Positions 16,414-24,949 of a stretch of DNA of 64,000 nucleotides are shown here, piece by piece. The stretch covers positions 186,001-250,000 of the forward strand of contig NZ_JBHMFT010000001.1 of the NCBI RefSeq assembly GCF_051433195.1, in the 5' to 3' direction. Source of the DNA: Falsiroseomonas sp051433195. Lineage in GTDB: Bacteria > Pseudomonadota > Alphaproteobacteria > Acetobacterales > Acetobacteraceae. Each line of letters begins with the position of its first letter. Position 1 is the stretch's first letter. The notes under the pieces were generated by a model. That model saw nothing but the letters and a program-made list of their open reading frames with translations, was not told the DNA's origin and did no database searches. The position numbers and the translations under genes were made by a program.

Positions 16414-17609
16414 TGCGCAACATCCTGTTCGCGCTGGCGCTGCTGCTGGCGCCGCCCGCCTTGGCGCAGTCCCAGCCCGGCGCGCCGGCGGCCGGTGCGC
16501 CGGAAATCCAGGCGCCGGTGCCGGAGGTCGGTGCCGGGCGCGGCAGCCAGCCGGCCGGCCAGGTTCCGGAATCGACCGCGCAGGGCGACACGCCGACCGG
16601 CACGCCCGCCCCCGCGGCGGCCGAAGCGGTCACCGCGCCGCAGCCGCGCCAGCCCTCCAACGTGCCGCCGACGCCGGCGCCGTTCAGCGGCGGCCAGCTT
16701 TCGGCCGAGGAGCTGGAACTGCAATCCGCGCTGCGCGGCGGCAGCATCAGCGGCCGCATCACCATCCCGGACCGCCAGGCCGCCACCCTCATCCAGCCCG
16801 AGGGGCGGGAGTGGCGCGATTTCCACAACCGCACGCTCACCTGGGTCGGTGGCGTCGCCGTGCTCGGCATGTTCGTGATCCTGGCGCTGTTCTACCTGAC
16901 CAAGGGGCGCATCCAGGTGGAGGGCGGCCTGTCCGGCCGCACCATCCAGCGCTTCAACCTGTTCGAGCGCGTGGCGCACTGGATGACGGCGACCAGCTTC
17001 ATCGTGCTGGGCCTTTCCGGCCTCAACCTGACCTTCGGCCGCTTCATCCTGTTGCCGCTGGTGGGGCCGGAGGCGTTCACCGCGATCAGCCTGTGGGGCA
17101 AGATCGCGCACAACTATCTTGCCTTCCCCTTCACCCTCGGCATCCTGGTGCTGTTCCTGGTCTGGGTGCGCGACAACATCCCCGATCGCCTGGACTGGGC
17201 CTGGCTCAAGGCCGGCGGCGGTTTCATCGGCCGCGGGCATCCGCAGGCGAAGCGCTTCAACGCCGGGCAGAAGATGGTGTTCTGGATCACCGTGATCGGC
17301 GGCACGCTGGTCGCCATTTCCGGCTACGTGCTGATCTTCCCCTTCGCGGTCACCGACATGGCCGGGCAGCAACTGGCGCACATCGTCCACGGCGTGCTCT
17401 CCGTGCTGATGATCGCGGCGATGCTGGCGCATATCTACATCGGCTCGCTCGGCATGGCCGGGGCCTACGATGCCATGGGCTCCGGGCAGGTCGATCTCGC
17501 CTGGGCCCGCGAGCATCACGGCCTGTGGGTGGAGGAGGAGCTGGCGAAGGCGCGGGAGACCGTCGTCGGCGGCCCGCCGACCACCGCCCGGCCCGTCGGC
17601 GCGGACTGA
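16413..17609 (+). CDS. Formate dehydrogenase gamma subunit (cytochrome b556)
   Basis: The 398-aa membrane anchor passes electrons to quinone through haem b. It begins with a signal-like hydrophobic segment (FALALLLAPPALAQ), then a long Pro/Ala/Gly-rich periplasmic region (about 20-95) that is not part of E. coli FdnI. About five hydrophobic helices follow (near 149-168, 195-212, 235-258, 300-318, 330-350). Candidate haem ligands are His in ERVAHWMT and LAHIVHGVLS and AHIYIG. It is the last gene of the FDH structural operon, followed by a strong terminator. Confidence 0.92.
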   Translation: MRNILFALALLLAPPALAQSQPGAPAAGAPEIQAPVPEVGAGRGSQPAGQVPESTAQGDTPTGTPAPAAAEAVTAPQPRQPSNVPPTPAPFSGGQLSAEELELQSALRGGSISGRITIPDRQAATLIQPEGREWRDFHNRTLTWVGGVAVLGMFVILALFYLTKGRIQVEGGLSGRTIQRFNLFERVAHWMTATSFIVLGLSGLNLTFGRFILLPLVGPEAFTAISLWGKIAHNYLAFPFTLGILVLFLVWVRDNIPDRLDWAWLKAGGGFIGRGHPQAKRFNAGQKMVFWITVIGGTLVAISGYVLIFPFAVTDMAGQQLAHIVHGVLSVLMIAAMLAHIYIGSLGMAGAYDAMGSGQVDLAWAREHHGLWVEEELAKARETVVGGPPTTARPVGAD

Positions 17610-17628
17610 GGCGCCCCTTTCCTTGGCG

Positions 17629-17663
17629 GGCCGGCCGTGGTGCAAGCCATGGCCGGCCTTTTT
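17629..17663 (+). terminator. Intrinsic terminator of the FDH operon
   Basis: A 12-bp stem (17629-17640 with 17647-17658, GGCCGGCC arms plus four inner pairs including one G-U) closes a 6-base loop and is followed by TTTTT (17659-17663). It lies 19 bases after the gamma-subunit stop. It also lies inside the open frame upstream of mobB, so that frame cannot be the mobB N-terminus. Confidence 0.9.
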
Positions 17664-17684
17664 CATTTCTGGAGTTTCCTGGCG

Positions 17685-18188
17685 TTGCGCGTAATCGGAC
17701 TGGCGGGCTGGAGCGGCTCCGGCAAGACCACCCTGCTGGCCCGGCTGATCCCGGCGCTGTCCGCGCGTGGCCTGTCCGTCTCCACGCTGAAGCACGCGCA
17801 CCACGGCTTCGATGTGGACCAGCCGGGCAAGGACAGCCACGCGCACCGGCAGGCCGGCGCCCGGCAGGTGCTGGTCTCCTCCGCCAATCGCTGGGCGCTG
17901 ATGACGGAGCTGCGCGGCGCGGCGGAGCCGACCCTGCCGGAGTTGCTGGCCCGCTTCGACCTGGTGGACCTGATCCTGGTCGAGGGCTTCAAGCGCGACC
18001 CGCACCCGAAGATCGAGGTGCACCGCGCCGCCAACGGCAAGGCCTGGCTGCATCCGGAGGACCCGGCCATCGTCGCCATCGCCAGCGATGCGCCGCCGCC
18101 TTCCACGCGCCTGCCGCACACCCATCTCGATGACATCGCGGGCATCGCCGGGCTGGTGCTGGCCCATGCGGTGCCGTGGCCGGGCTGA
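17685..18188 (+). CDS. mobB: Molybdopterin-guanine dinucleotide biosynthesis adaptor MobB
   Basis: This 167-aa P-loop protein assists MobA in making the MGD cofactor used by the FDH alpha subunit. The P-loop GLAGWSGSGKTTLLARL is at the very N-terminus, and STLKHAHHGFDVD and LILVEGFKRDPHPKIEVHR are family motifs. The start is taken as TTG at 17685. It has GGAG ten bases upstream, gives the expected MRVIGLAG opening and lies beyond the terminator. It is followed by moeA after 12 bases. Confidence 0.92.
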   Translation: MRVIGLAGWSGSGKTTLLARLIPALSARGLSVSTLKHAHHGFDVDQPGKDSHAHRQAGARQVLVSSANRWALMTELRGAAEPTLPELLARFDLVDLILVEGFKRDPHPKIEVHRAANGKAWLHPEDPAIVAIASDAPPPSTRLPHTHLDDIAGIAGLVLAHAVPWPG

Positions 18189-18200
18189 AGGGAGACGGGT

Positions 18201-19451
18201 TTGGCGCAGCTCAGCGACGACTGCTTCGCCTTCGGCGGGCCGCTGATGTCGGTGGACGAGGCGCAGGCGCTGATCGCCGACCGCGTTCCCGCCCTGGCGG
18301 GCGAGGAGCTGGTCGCCCTGCTGGCCGCAACCGGGCGCGTGCTGGCCGGCGACCTGCGCGCACCCCTGCCGCTGCCGCCCTTCTTCAACTCCGCCGTCGA
18401 TGGCTACGCCTTCCGCCACGCCGATCTCGCGGCCGCGGGCGAGACGCGGCTGCCGATCGCGGCGCGGCTGCAGGCCGGGCAGGTGGCGGCGGCGATTGCC
18501 CCCGGCAGCAGCATCCGCATCTTCACCGGTGCGCCGATGCCGGAGGGCGCCGACACCGTGATGATGCAGGAAGATGCGCGGGAGGAAGCCGGCGCCGTGC
18601 TGCTCGCCCCGGGCCTGAAGCGCGGTGCCAATTGCCGCCCGGCCGGGGAGGATGTGGCGCAAGGCGAGGTGGCGCTGCCGGCCGGCCGCCGCCTGCTGCC
18701 ACCCGATATCGGCCTCGCCGCGGCGCTGGGCCTGACGGCGCTGCCGGTGCGGCGCCGCGTGCGGGTCGGCGTGTTCTCCACGGGTGACGAATTGGCGGAG
18801 CCCGGCACCGTGCTCGGCGCCGCGCGCACCTATGATTCGAACCGCTTCACCCTGCTGGCGCTGCTGGCCGGGCTGCCGGCGGAGCCCTGCGACCTCGGCA
18901 TCCTGCCGGATGAGCCGGCGGCGACCGCCGCCGCCCTGGCCCGTGCCGCCGCGACGCATGACCTGCTGCTGACCTCGGGTGGCGTCTCGACCGGCGAGGC
19001 CGACCATGTGAAGGCGGCGATCCAGCAGGGCGGCAGCCTGGTGTTCTGGCGGCTGGCCATCAAGCCGGGCCGGCCGGCGGCGATGGGGGTGATCGGCGGC
19101 ACGCCGGTGGTGGGGCTGCCCGGCAATCCGGTGGCCGCCGTGGTCACCTTCCTGCACCTGGCCCGCCCGCTGGTGCTGCGGCTTGCCGGCGCCGCGGTGG
19201 AGGCGCTGCCGCGCTTCCCGGCCGAATCCGGCTTCGCCTACCGCAAGAAGGCCGGACGGCGCGAATATGTGCGGGTGCGGCTGGCCGCCACGGATGGGCT
19301 GCTGCCGCTGGCCCAGAAGTTCCAGCGCGAGGGCGCCGGCCTGCTGACCTCGCTCACCCGGTCCGACGCCCTGGCGGAACTGCCGGAGGAGGTGACGCAG
19401 GTGGCGCCCGGGGACCGGATCACGGTGCTGCCGTTCCGCGCGGTGTTCTGA
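18201..19451 (+). CDS. moeA: Molybdopterin molybdotransferase MoeA
   Basis: The 416-aa enzyme inserts molybdate into adenylylated molybdopterin. Hallmarks include PPFFNSAVDGYAFRHADL (domain I), IFTGAPMPEGADTVMMQED, VGVFSTGDEL, the SGGVSTGEADHVK motif and the PGNPVAAVV segment of domain III. Length is normal. The start is TTG (18201) preceded by an AGGGAG-type site. Together with mobB it forms a two-gene cofactor unit downstream of the FDH operon. Confidence 0.95.
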   Translation: MAQLSDDCFAFGGPLMSVDEAQALIADRVPALAGEELVALLAATGRVLAGDLRAPLPLPPFFNSAVDGYAFRHADLAAAGETRLPIAARLQAGQVAAAIAPGSSIRIFTGAPMPEGADTVMMQEDAREEAGAVLLAPGLKRGANCRPAGEDVAQGEVALPAGRRLLPPDIGLAAALGLTALPVRRRVRVGVFSTGDELAEPGTVLGAARTYDSNRFTLLALLAGLPAEPCDLGILPDEPAATAAALARAAATHDLLLTSGGVSTGEADHVKAAIQQGGSLVFWRLAIKPGRPAAMGVIGGTPVVGLPGNPVAAVVTFLHLARPLVLRLAGAAVEALPRFPAESGFAYRKKAGRREYVRVRLAATDGLLPLAQKFQREGAGLLTSLTRSDALAELPEEVTQVAPGDRITVLPFRAVF

Positions 19452-19460
19452 CCGGTCTGT

Positions 19461-19880
19461 TCAGGGCCTTCGATCCAGGGTGCGGCGAAACGCCCGTTGA
19501 CCCTCGGGATCCAGGCCTGCGGTCACCCACCCCTGGCGGAGGTAGAAGCCTTCGGCCCGTGTTCCGGCCGCCGTCTCCAGCGTCGCCGCCCGATGTCCCG
19601 CGGCGGCCAGGCTGTCGCAGGCGCGGGTGAGCAGGGCGCTGCCGATGCCGTGGCCCTCGTGGTCCGGGTGCACGAACAAGGCCCAGACCGAGCCATCGCG
19701 GGGGTCGCCGGCGGAGAAGCCGAGGATCGCGGTTCCATCGTCCCAGACCCAGACAGGTCCGTGCGCGACGAACCACGCATAGTCCTCGTCGGTCACCCGC
19801 CCCGGGCCCAGGATATTCTCGCGCACGCTGCCGCGTATCTCCTTCAGCCGCGGAATGTCCGCGGGAAGGGCGCGGCGGAT
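19461..19880 (-). CDS. GNAT family N-acetyltransferase, start codon unclear
   Basis: The coding part (about 139 aa) is a clear GNAT: SIRRALPADIPRLKEIR opening, VWALFVHPDHEGHGIGSALL with the acetyl-CoA pyrophosphate-binding Q/RxxGxG-like loop, and EGFYLRQGWVTAG. Homologues usually begin at or one residue before the IRRA segment. No ATG, GTG or TTG exists there in frame; the codons are GTA GCG GCT TCG ATC. Either a non-canonical ATC at 19880 is used or the start was lost by mutation. The given 5' end is therefore approximate. It lies 8 bases after the small membrane-peptide gene and may be translated by read-on from it. Confidence 0.65.
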   Translation of the reverse strand: MRRALPADIPRLKEIRGSVRENILGPGRVTDEDYAWFVAHGPVWVWDDGTAILGFSAGDPRDGSVWALFVHPDHEGHGIGSALLTRACDSLAAAGHRAATLETAAGTRAEGFYLRQGWVTAGLDPEGQRAFRRTLDRRP

Positions 19881-19888
19881 CGAAGCCG

Positions 19889-20014
19889 CTACAGCCGCAC
19901 GCCCTGCGTGACGTTCCGCTGGTCCGCCGTCTGCTGGAAGTTGCGGTCGAGAACGGCATAGGCGCCGAAGGCGAGGATGATGGCGGTCACGGCGCCGAGC
20001 AGGACGGATTTCAT
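19889..20014 (-). CDS. 41-aa single-span membrane peptide, unknown
   Basis: This short gene encodes MKSVLLGAVTAIILAFGAYA followed by a polar tail ending TQGVRL: one hydrophobic helix (about 3-22) and a 19-residue soluble tail. Similar tiny proteins with a terminal GVRL are, from memory, frequent in alphaproteobacteria; no function is known to me. A GGGGAG site precedes the ATG and the start overlaps the mobA stop (ATGA). Coupled translation with mobA argues that it is real. Confidence 0.65.
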   Translation of the reverse strand: MKSVLLGAVTAIILAFGAYAVLDRNFQQTADQRNVTQGVRL

Positions 20015-20694
20015 GGCGATGGTCTCCCCGTTCCGTCCTGTATCGGATCGACCCCGGCGGGTTGCAAGAGGGCTTCGGCCGCGGCGAGATCCTCCGGCGC
20101 ATTGGCGTTGAAGAAGGGGTCCACCGGCAGCACCGGCCATTCCGCATGGGCGATGCCGTGGCGCGCGGTCCAGCGGTCGATCTTGCGCTCGCCCGCCATC
20201 AGCGCCTCCCGCAGCGCCTGCCGCAGCGCCACCGGCCACAGGCCGATCGGCGGATGGGTCTGGCCTGCGGACAGGGCGCAGGCGAGGGGCACGCCCGCGG
20301 CCTCCCGCGCCGCATGCAGCCGCGCCACCAGGTCCAGCGGGATCAGCGGCGAATCGCCGGGCACGGAAACCACCCAGGGCAGGTCCGGCCGCTGCGCCGC
20401 GGCCCAGTCCAGCGCCGCCAGGATGCCGGCCAGCGGGCCTGGATGGTCCGGCAGCCCGTCCGGCACCACCGGCAGGCCCCAGGCGGCGAAGCGGGCCGGG
20501 TCGCCATTGGCGTTCAGCACCACCGCCGGCACCTGCGGCCACAACCGGTCCAGCACATGCGCCAGCAGCGGCCGGCCCGCGAGCAGCCGCAGCGGCTTGT
20601 CGCCACCGCCCATGCGCCGCGCCAGCCCGCCGGCCAGCACGACTGCCAGGGTCCCGCGCGCCTCCGGCGCGACGGCGAGCGAATCAGCCCGCAT
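20011..20694 (-). CDS. mobA: Molybdenum cofactor guanylyltransferase MobA
   Basis: The 227-aa enzyme transfers GMP to molybdopterin to give MGD, the cofactor of FDH. The nucleotide-binding signature VLAGGLARRMGGGDKPL lies near residue 18, and VVSVPGDSPLIPLDL provides the metal-binding aspartate. PDHPGPLAGILAALDW is also typical. The start at 20694 overlaps the fdhD stop by 11 bases. An open frame upstream lies within fdhD and is ignored. Confidence 0.93.
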   Translation of the reverse strand: MRADSLAVAPEARGTLAVVLAGGLARRMGGGDKPLRLLAGRPLLAHVLDRLWPQVPAVVLNANGDPARFAAWGLPVVPDGLPDHPGPLAGILAALDWAAAQRPDLPWVVSVPGDSPLIPLDLVARLHAAREAAGVPLACALSAGQTHPPIGLWPVALRQALREALMAGERKIDRWTARHGIAHAEWPVLPVDPFFNANAPEDLAAAEALLQPAGVDPIQDGTGRPSP

Positions 20695-21580
20695 CGGAAG
20701 TGCCCATCGCCTCGGCGCTGTTCTTGCGCCAGTGCTTCGCCGATTCCTCCGGCACATGCGCCAGGTCGGCGTCGAAGACGATGCGGTCTTCCCCGGCGAG
20801 GGCGACGAAGCGCTTGCCCTTGCAGCGGCCGATGAGCGTGAGATTCGCCTCCCGCGCCAGCTCCACCCCCCAGGCGGTGAAGCCGGAGCGGGACAGCAGG
20901 ATGGGGATGCCCATGCGGACGGTCTTGATGACCATCTCGGAGGTCAGGCGCCCGGTGGTGTAGAAGATCTTGTCCTCCGGCGCCTCGTCCTCGCGGAACA
21001 TCCAGCCGGCGATCTTGTCCACCGCGTTGTGGCGGCCGACATCCTCCATGTAGACGATCGGCTCGTCCTGCCGGCACAGCGCGCAGCCATGGATGGCGCC
21101 GGCCTCCAGGTACAGGCTCGGCAGCGTGTTGATGCGGTGGAGCAGGCGGTACAGCCAGGAGGTCCGCAGCTGCGCCGCCTCGGCCAGCTTCACGCCGGCA
21201 AAATCCTCCATCAGGTCGCCGAAGGCGGTGCCCTGGGCGCAGCCGGAGGTCAGCGTCTTCTTGCGCAGCTTGGCCTCGAAATCCGTCTTCGCCTCGGTCC
21301 GCACCACGACGACCTGCAAATCCTCGTCGTAGTCCACGCCGGTCACGCGATCCGCGCGGCGCAGCATGCCCTGGTTCAGCAGGTAGCCGAGCGCCAGGTC
21401 CTCCGGCCGGTCCAGGATCGTCATCATCGTGACGATCTCCTGCCCGTTCAGGTACAGCGTGAGGGGCCGTTCGACGGTCACGCTGGTCTCGATGCGCTGG
21501 CTGGCGTGGTCGAGGCCCGTCACGCGCCGGGTCAGGCGCGGGTCGGAGGGGTCGGGTTGGACGCGCAGGCGGTGCTCCAT
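20684..21580 (-). CDS. fdhD: Formate dehydrogenase accessory sulfurtransferase FdhD (single-Cys variant)
   Basis: This 298-aa protein of the FdhD family carries sulfur from IscS to the molybdenum centre of FDH. Family blocks are VERPLTLYLNGQEI, DEDLQVVVVRTEA, MEDVGRHNAVDKIAGW and FYTTGRLTSEMVIKTVRMGIPILLSRS. In E. coli FdhD the sulfur passes over a C-x-x-C loop. Here the equivalent reads TSGCAQG with only Cys114, while a different CALC pair (Cys166, Cys169) lies before the VGRH motif. The start at 21580 (MEHRLRVQ) is preferred over an upstream ATG at 21682. It is divergent from the LuxR-type regulator. Confidence 0.92.
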   Translation of the reverse strand: MEHRLRVQPDPSDPRLTRRVTGLDHASQRIETSVTVERPLTLYLNGQEIVTMMTILDRPEDLALGYLLNQGMLRRADRVTGVDYDEDLQVVVVRTEAKTDFEAKLRKKTLTSGCAQGTAFGDLMEDFAGVKLAEAAQLRTSWLYRLLHRINTLPSLYLEAGAIHGCALCRQDEPIVYMEDVGRHNAVDKIAGWMFREDEAPEDKIFYTTGRLTSEMVIKTVRMGIPILLSRSGFTAWGVELAREANLTLIGRCKGKRFVALAGEDRIVFDADLAHVPEESAKHWRKNSAEAMGTSDAG

Positions 21581-21704
21581 GGCCCGGAGATGGACGCTGG
21601 CGCCAGGGGCCGCAAGCGGCACCGCATCCCGGCGCCAACCTGGACGCAATGGCACCTTGTGACGCGGGCATTCCTGGTTCACTTTTGCGTGCTAGATTTG
21701 CGCT

Positions 21705-22856
21705 GTGATCAACCTGGAAGACCCCTTCTCCCCCGACCGATTCGCGCTGGACCTCTATGCTTCGGTGCTGGAGGGGCGGGGCCTGACACGCGCCATGGAA
21801 CCACTGGCGCGCGTCCTCGGCACCAGCACCCATGCCGTGCACCTGATGCTGTACGAGCGCGGCGTGCTGCGGGAGGCGCGCAGCCAGGGTGGCGGGCTGG
21901 CCGCGGATGTCACGGCCGAATACGCGCGGCACTGGATCCACCACGACCCCTGGGCGCGCACGGCCGCCGTGAGCGGGGAGGGGGTGCTCAACCTGGCCAG
22001 CAAGGTCCCGGCGCGGCAGTTGCGCGCCAGCGCCATCTGGAACGAGTGGAAGGCGCCGCGCGACGGCGCCTTCCATTGCCTTTCGGTCCTGGTGCAGGGC
22101 CCCGGTGGCATGTCCGGCCGCATCGCCTTCCACCGCGCGGTCCGCGCCGAGGGCTTCGGCCATGCCGAGGCCGCGCTGCTGCAACCCATCTTCCCGCATC
22201 TCCGCCGCGCGTTGATCGCCGAGACCCGGCTGGCTGCCGGCGACTGGCAATCCGCCCGCGCGTTGCAGGCCGGTTTTTCCGCGCTGCGCCAGGGCGTCGT
22301 CCTGCTCGACCGCCAGCGCCAGATCGTCGCCACCAACCCGGCGGTGGAGGCGATGGCGGCGCAGGGCGATGGCCTGTCGCTTGTGAGCGATGGGGGGCTG
22401 TCCAGCCAGGATGCGCCGGCGCGCCAGGCGCTGGCCCGCGCCGTGGGATCGGCCCTTGCGGCCATCGGCGGCAAGGTGCGGATGATGCCGGATGCGGCCA
22501 GCGTGGCGCTGCCGCGCCGCAGCGGCGCACAGCCCTGGCTGGTACAGGCGCTGCCCCTGCGGCGGCTGGAGGCGCCCGGAATGCCGGATGGCTTCACCGG
22601 GGTGATGCTGCTGGTGACGGATGACACGGCGCGCCCGCGCCCCCGCGCGCCGCTGCTGCGCCAGGCCTTCGGGCTGTCCCCGGCCGAGGCATCGCTGGCG
22701 GCCGCGCTGGGTGCGGGCAAGACGGTGGCGCAGCATGCGGCGGCGCGGCGCATCGCGGTGGATACGGTGCGCGGGCAATTGCTGGCGATCCGCCGCAAGA
22801 CCGGGTCGCGCAGCCTGGCGGAACTGACCGCGTTGCTGGGGCGGCTGAGCGGCTAG
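21705..22856 (+). CDS. LuxR-type helix-turn-helix transcriptional regulator
   Basis: This 383-aa protein has a C-terminal LuxR/GerE HTH (FGLSPAEASLAAALGAGKTV, then HAAARRIAVDTVRGQLLAIRRKTGSRSLAEL). The N-terminal 300 residues are probably a PAS/GAF-like sensor (GVVLLDRQRQIVATNPAVEAM is PAS-like, near 200). No response-regulator receiver domain is present. It starts at GTG 21705. It is divergent from fdhD over a 124-bp gap, so control of the fdhD-mobA unit or of FDH is a reasonable guess only. Confidence 0.85.
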   Translation: MINLEDPFSPDRFALDLYASVLEGRGLTRAMEPLARVLGTSTHAVHLMLYERGVLREARSQGGGLAADVTAEYARHWIHHDPWARTAAVSGEGVLNLASKVPARQLRASAIWNEWKAPRDGAFHCLSVLVQGPGGMSGRIAFHRAVRAEGFGHAEAALLQPIFPHLRRALIAETRLAAGDWQSARALQAGFSALRQGVVLLDRQRQIVATNPAVEAMAAQGDGLSLVSDGGLSSQDAPARQALARAVGSALAAIGGKVRMMPDAASVALPRRSGAQPWLVQALPLRRLEAPGMPDGFTGVMLLVTDDTARPRPRAPLLRQAFGLSPAEASLAAALGAGKTVAQHAAARRIAVDTVRGQLLAIRRKTGSRSLAELTALLGRLSG

Positions 22857-22889
22857 GCTTCGAGCCGTTCTGGCACAAGCTTGGCAGGG

Positions 22890-24195
22890 TCAGTTCAGGG
22901 CTTCGGCGCCGGCCACAGGGATTCCGCGCGGCCCTGGTCGTCGCGCCGCCAGCAGGCGGCCTGCATCCTCCAGACGGCCTGAATCCAGATAGGCCTTGAG
23001 CAGCGTGAACTCGAGCAGGTCGAGTTGCGCACGGCTGCCCGAGAAGCGCTCGCGCTCCGGCAGCACCGCCGCGAGCCCTTCGATGGCGGCGTCGAGATCC
23101 TTTCGCTCGAAGGCGGCGACGGCACGTGCGACGGCGGCCATGCCGGGGCCTGCTGGATACCGCCCCGCTTCCGCCAGCTCCTCGAGGTCCCGTGCACGCG
23201 CCTCCGCCGCCTCGGTGGTACCGGCAACGGCGTCGGCAAGCGCGACATGCCAATCCGCATAGGCGAGACCCGGACGCGGGAACACCCGGTGCGCGAAGTC
23301 GTGGACGGCCCGCCAGCGTGCCTGGGCGCGAGGATGCCCGGCGAGCTCCGCCCTCCAGAGAAAGGACGCGGCGTCCATCAGCTTGACGACCTTTGGGCCT
23401 GGATAATCCTCCTCCGCAAAGGCGTCCTCATAGAGCGCAAAGCCTTCCTCCACCCGTCCTTCTCCGAGAAGGACCAGGGCCAGGTGCCAGCTCAGGTGGC
23501 CACGGAACGCGCCTTCGCGGGGGTAATGCGAAAGCCAGTCGCGCAGGAAGTTTGTGGACGCTTCGGGCTGGCCGGTCTCGTAGTGCAGGTGCGCCATCGA
23601 ATGCGCGGCGAATGCGTTGCGCGGTTCCTTGGCGATGGATCGTTCCAGGCGCCGACGCGCCTCGTCCCAGTGCCCGAGTTCAGACAACGCGAGGGCATAG
23701 TGGCTGTCCAGCCACCAGTCGTCCTCGTAGTGCGGGGCCAGCGCGGCCAGGAAATCGAGCTGGTGGTGCTCCCGCCCCCGCGCGGCCCGACATGCCGATC
23801 AGTCCGGTCTGATTGGCAGCGGTGCTTGCCACGATGGCGTCGCGCGGCCACAGGGCGACATGGGTGTGCACCGCATCCAGGGCGGCAGCGGGCCGTCCGC
23901 CGGCAAGCTCGACGAAGACCGCGGCGTGGCTCCTCTCCCGCTCCGTCTGGCCGGCGGCGAGGGTCGCGGCCTTGGCCGCCGCAGCCTGCGCGCCCGCGAT
24001 GTCGCCGGCCAGTTGCAGCGTGCGAGCTCGCGCCGCATGCGGGAGCGCGAACCCCGGATCCTCGGCGACGGCCTGATCGAACGCGGCGAGGGCGCCAGGA
24101 TAGAGGGTGAGAAGGCGGTGGCAGCCTTCGAGGTAGGAGGCTCGCGCGGTCGGCGACGTCGTCGACACTGTCAGCCCGTAGCCATCGGTCATCAT
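22890..24195 (-). pseudogene. TPR protein (TTC38-like) with a single-base frameshift
   Basis: Two reading frames together encode one tetratricopeptide protein of the TTC38-like type. The first part runs from ATG 24195 (site AGGGGGA upstream) through IVASTAANQTGLIGMSGRAG. The sequence then shifts frame and continues EHHQLDFLAALAPHYEDDWW and SELGHWDEARRRLERSIAKE to the stop at 22890. The join is a run of five C (five G on the coding strand) at 23775-23779. Removing one base restores GRAGREHH and a 434-codon frame. As written, the first frame ends early, so it is a pseudogene, a phase-variable gene or a sequencing error. The 229 bases upstream (24196-24424) have lower GC and hold no gene. Confidence 0.8.
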
Positions 24196-24424
24196 GGAAC
24201 AATCCCCCTGGCACAAGGCGGGACTTCAATATGGGCGAAACCGAATGAACAACGGGCGCGGACGGTAACCGATCCAGCGACAGTCGAAAAACCAAGAAAT
24301 CGCGACAGCCCCGGTATGCCTCAGGACCGGCGCCAACCGAGGCGTCCGACATCCGTCAAAGTCAAGGCGTCCGGCCCGAGAGAGACACACCGCTCAGCGC
24401 CCGAAGTGCGGCGTGTTCTGTGTC

Positions 24425-24883
24425 CTACCCGCCGCGCACCGAGAACGGCCGCATCAGGAAGGCGGCGCCCCAGCCGAAGGCGCCGTTCAGCAGCACGGCC
24501 CGGATCCAGACGAAGCTGTTGCCGCCCGCCCACATCGGTGCGCCGCGCAACTGCGCCACCACGGTGAAGCCGACCACCGTGCAGACCACGGCGCCGAGCA
24601 CGAAACCGGTCAGCAGGTCCGGCATCCGGCCCCAGCGGATCAGCGCCGCCAGCACGATGCCCCAAAGCCCACCCCAGAACATCATCGAGACGATCTGCGG
24701 CACGCCGAGCGGCGGCACCGGGCGGATGCTGAAGCCGGCCGAGCCGGGTCGGAATGCATCGGCGGCACCGGTCAGCGTCTTGATGAGCGGGAACTGGTGG
24801 TACAGCACGTAAAGCGTGCCCTGGTGGAACACGACCACCGCCAGGGCCCCGCAGATGAAGCCGAGCAGGATAACCTTCTTCAT
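24425..24883 (-). CDS. Hypothetical four-helix membrane protein
   Basis: This 152-aa integral membrane protein is not recognised. Hydrophobic segments are at about 4-30 (VILLGFICGALAVVVFHQGT), 65-85 (MMFWGGLWGIVLAALI), 92-113 (LLTGFVLGAVVCTVVGFTVVA) and 125-146. The loop after the first helix contains FRPGSAGFSIRPVPPLGVPQ. It has no catalytic motif. It sits 66 bases downstream of the MFS/spermidine-synthase-like gene on the same strand and may be co-transcribed in front of the TPR gene. Confidence 0.7.
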   Translation of the reverse strand: MKKVILLGFICGALAVVVFHQGTLYVLYHQFPLIKTLTGAADAFRPGSAGFSIRPVPPLGVPQIVSMMFWGGLWGIVLAALIRWGRMPDLLTGFVLGAVVCTVVGFTVVAQLRGAPMWAGGNSFVWIRAVLLNGAFGWGAAFLMRPFSVRGG

Positions 24884-24949
24884 CAGACATCAATCCGCGA
24901 TTTGCGGCCGGAGACTATCCCGCGGGCGGACCCCGCACCATCCGGGCGC

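Noticed and set aside
17637..17684. Upstream extension of mobB starting at GTG 17637
   Set aside because: It lies within an intrinsic terminator hairpin and its T-tract, and the family N-terminus begins at 17685.
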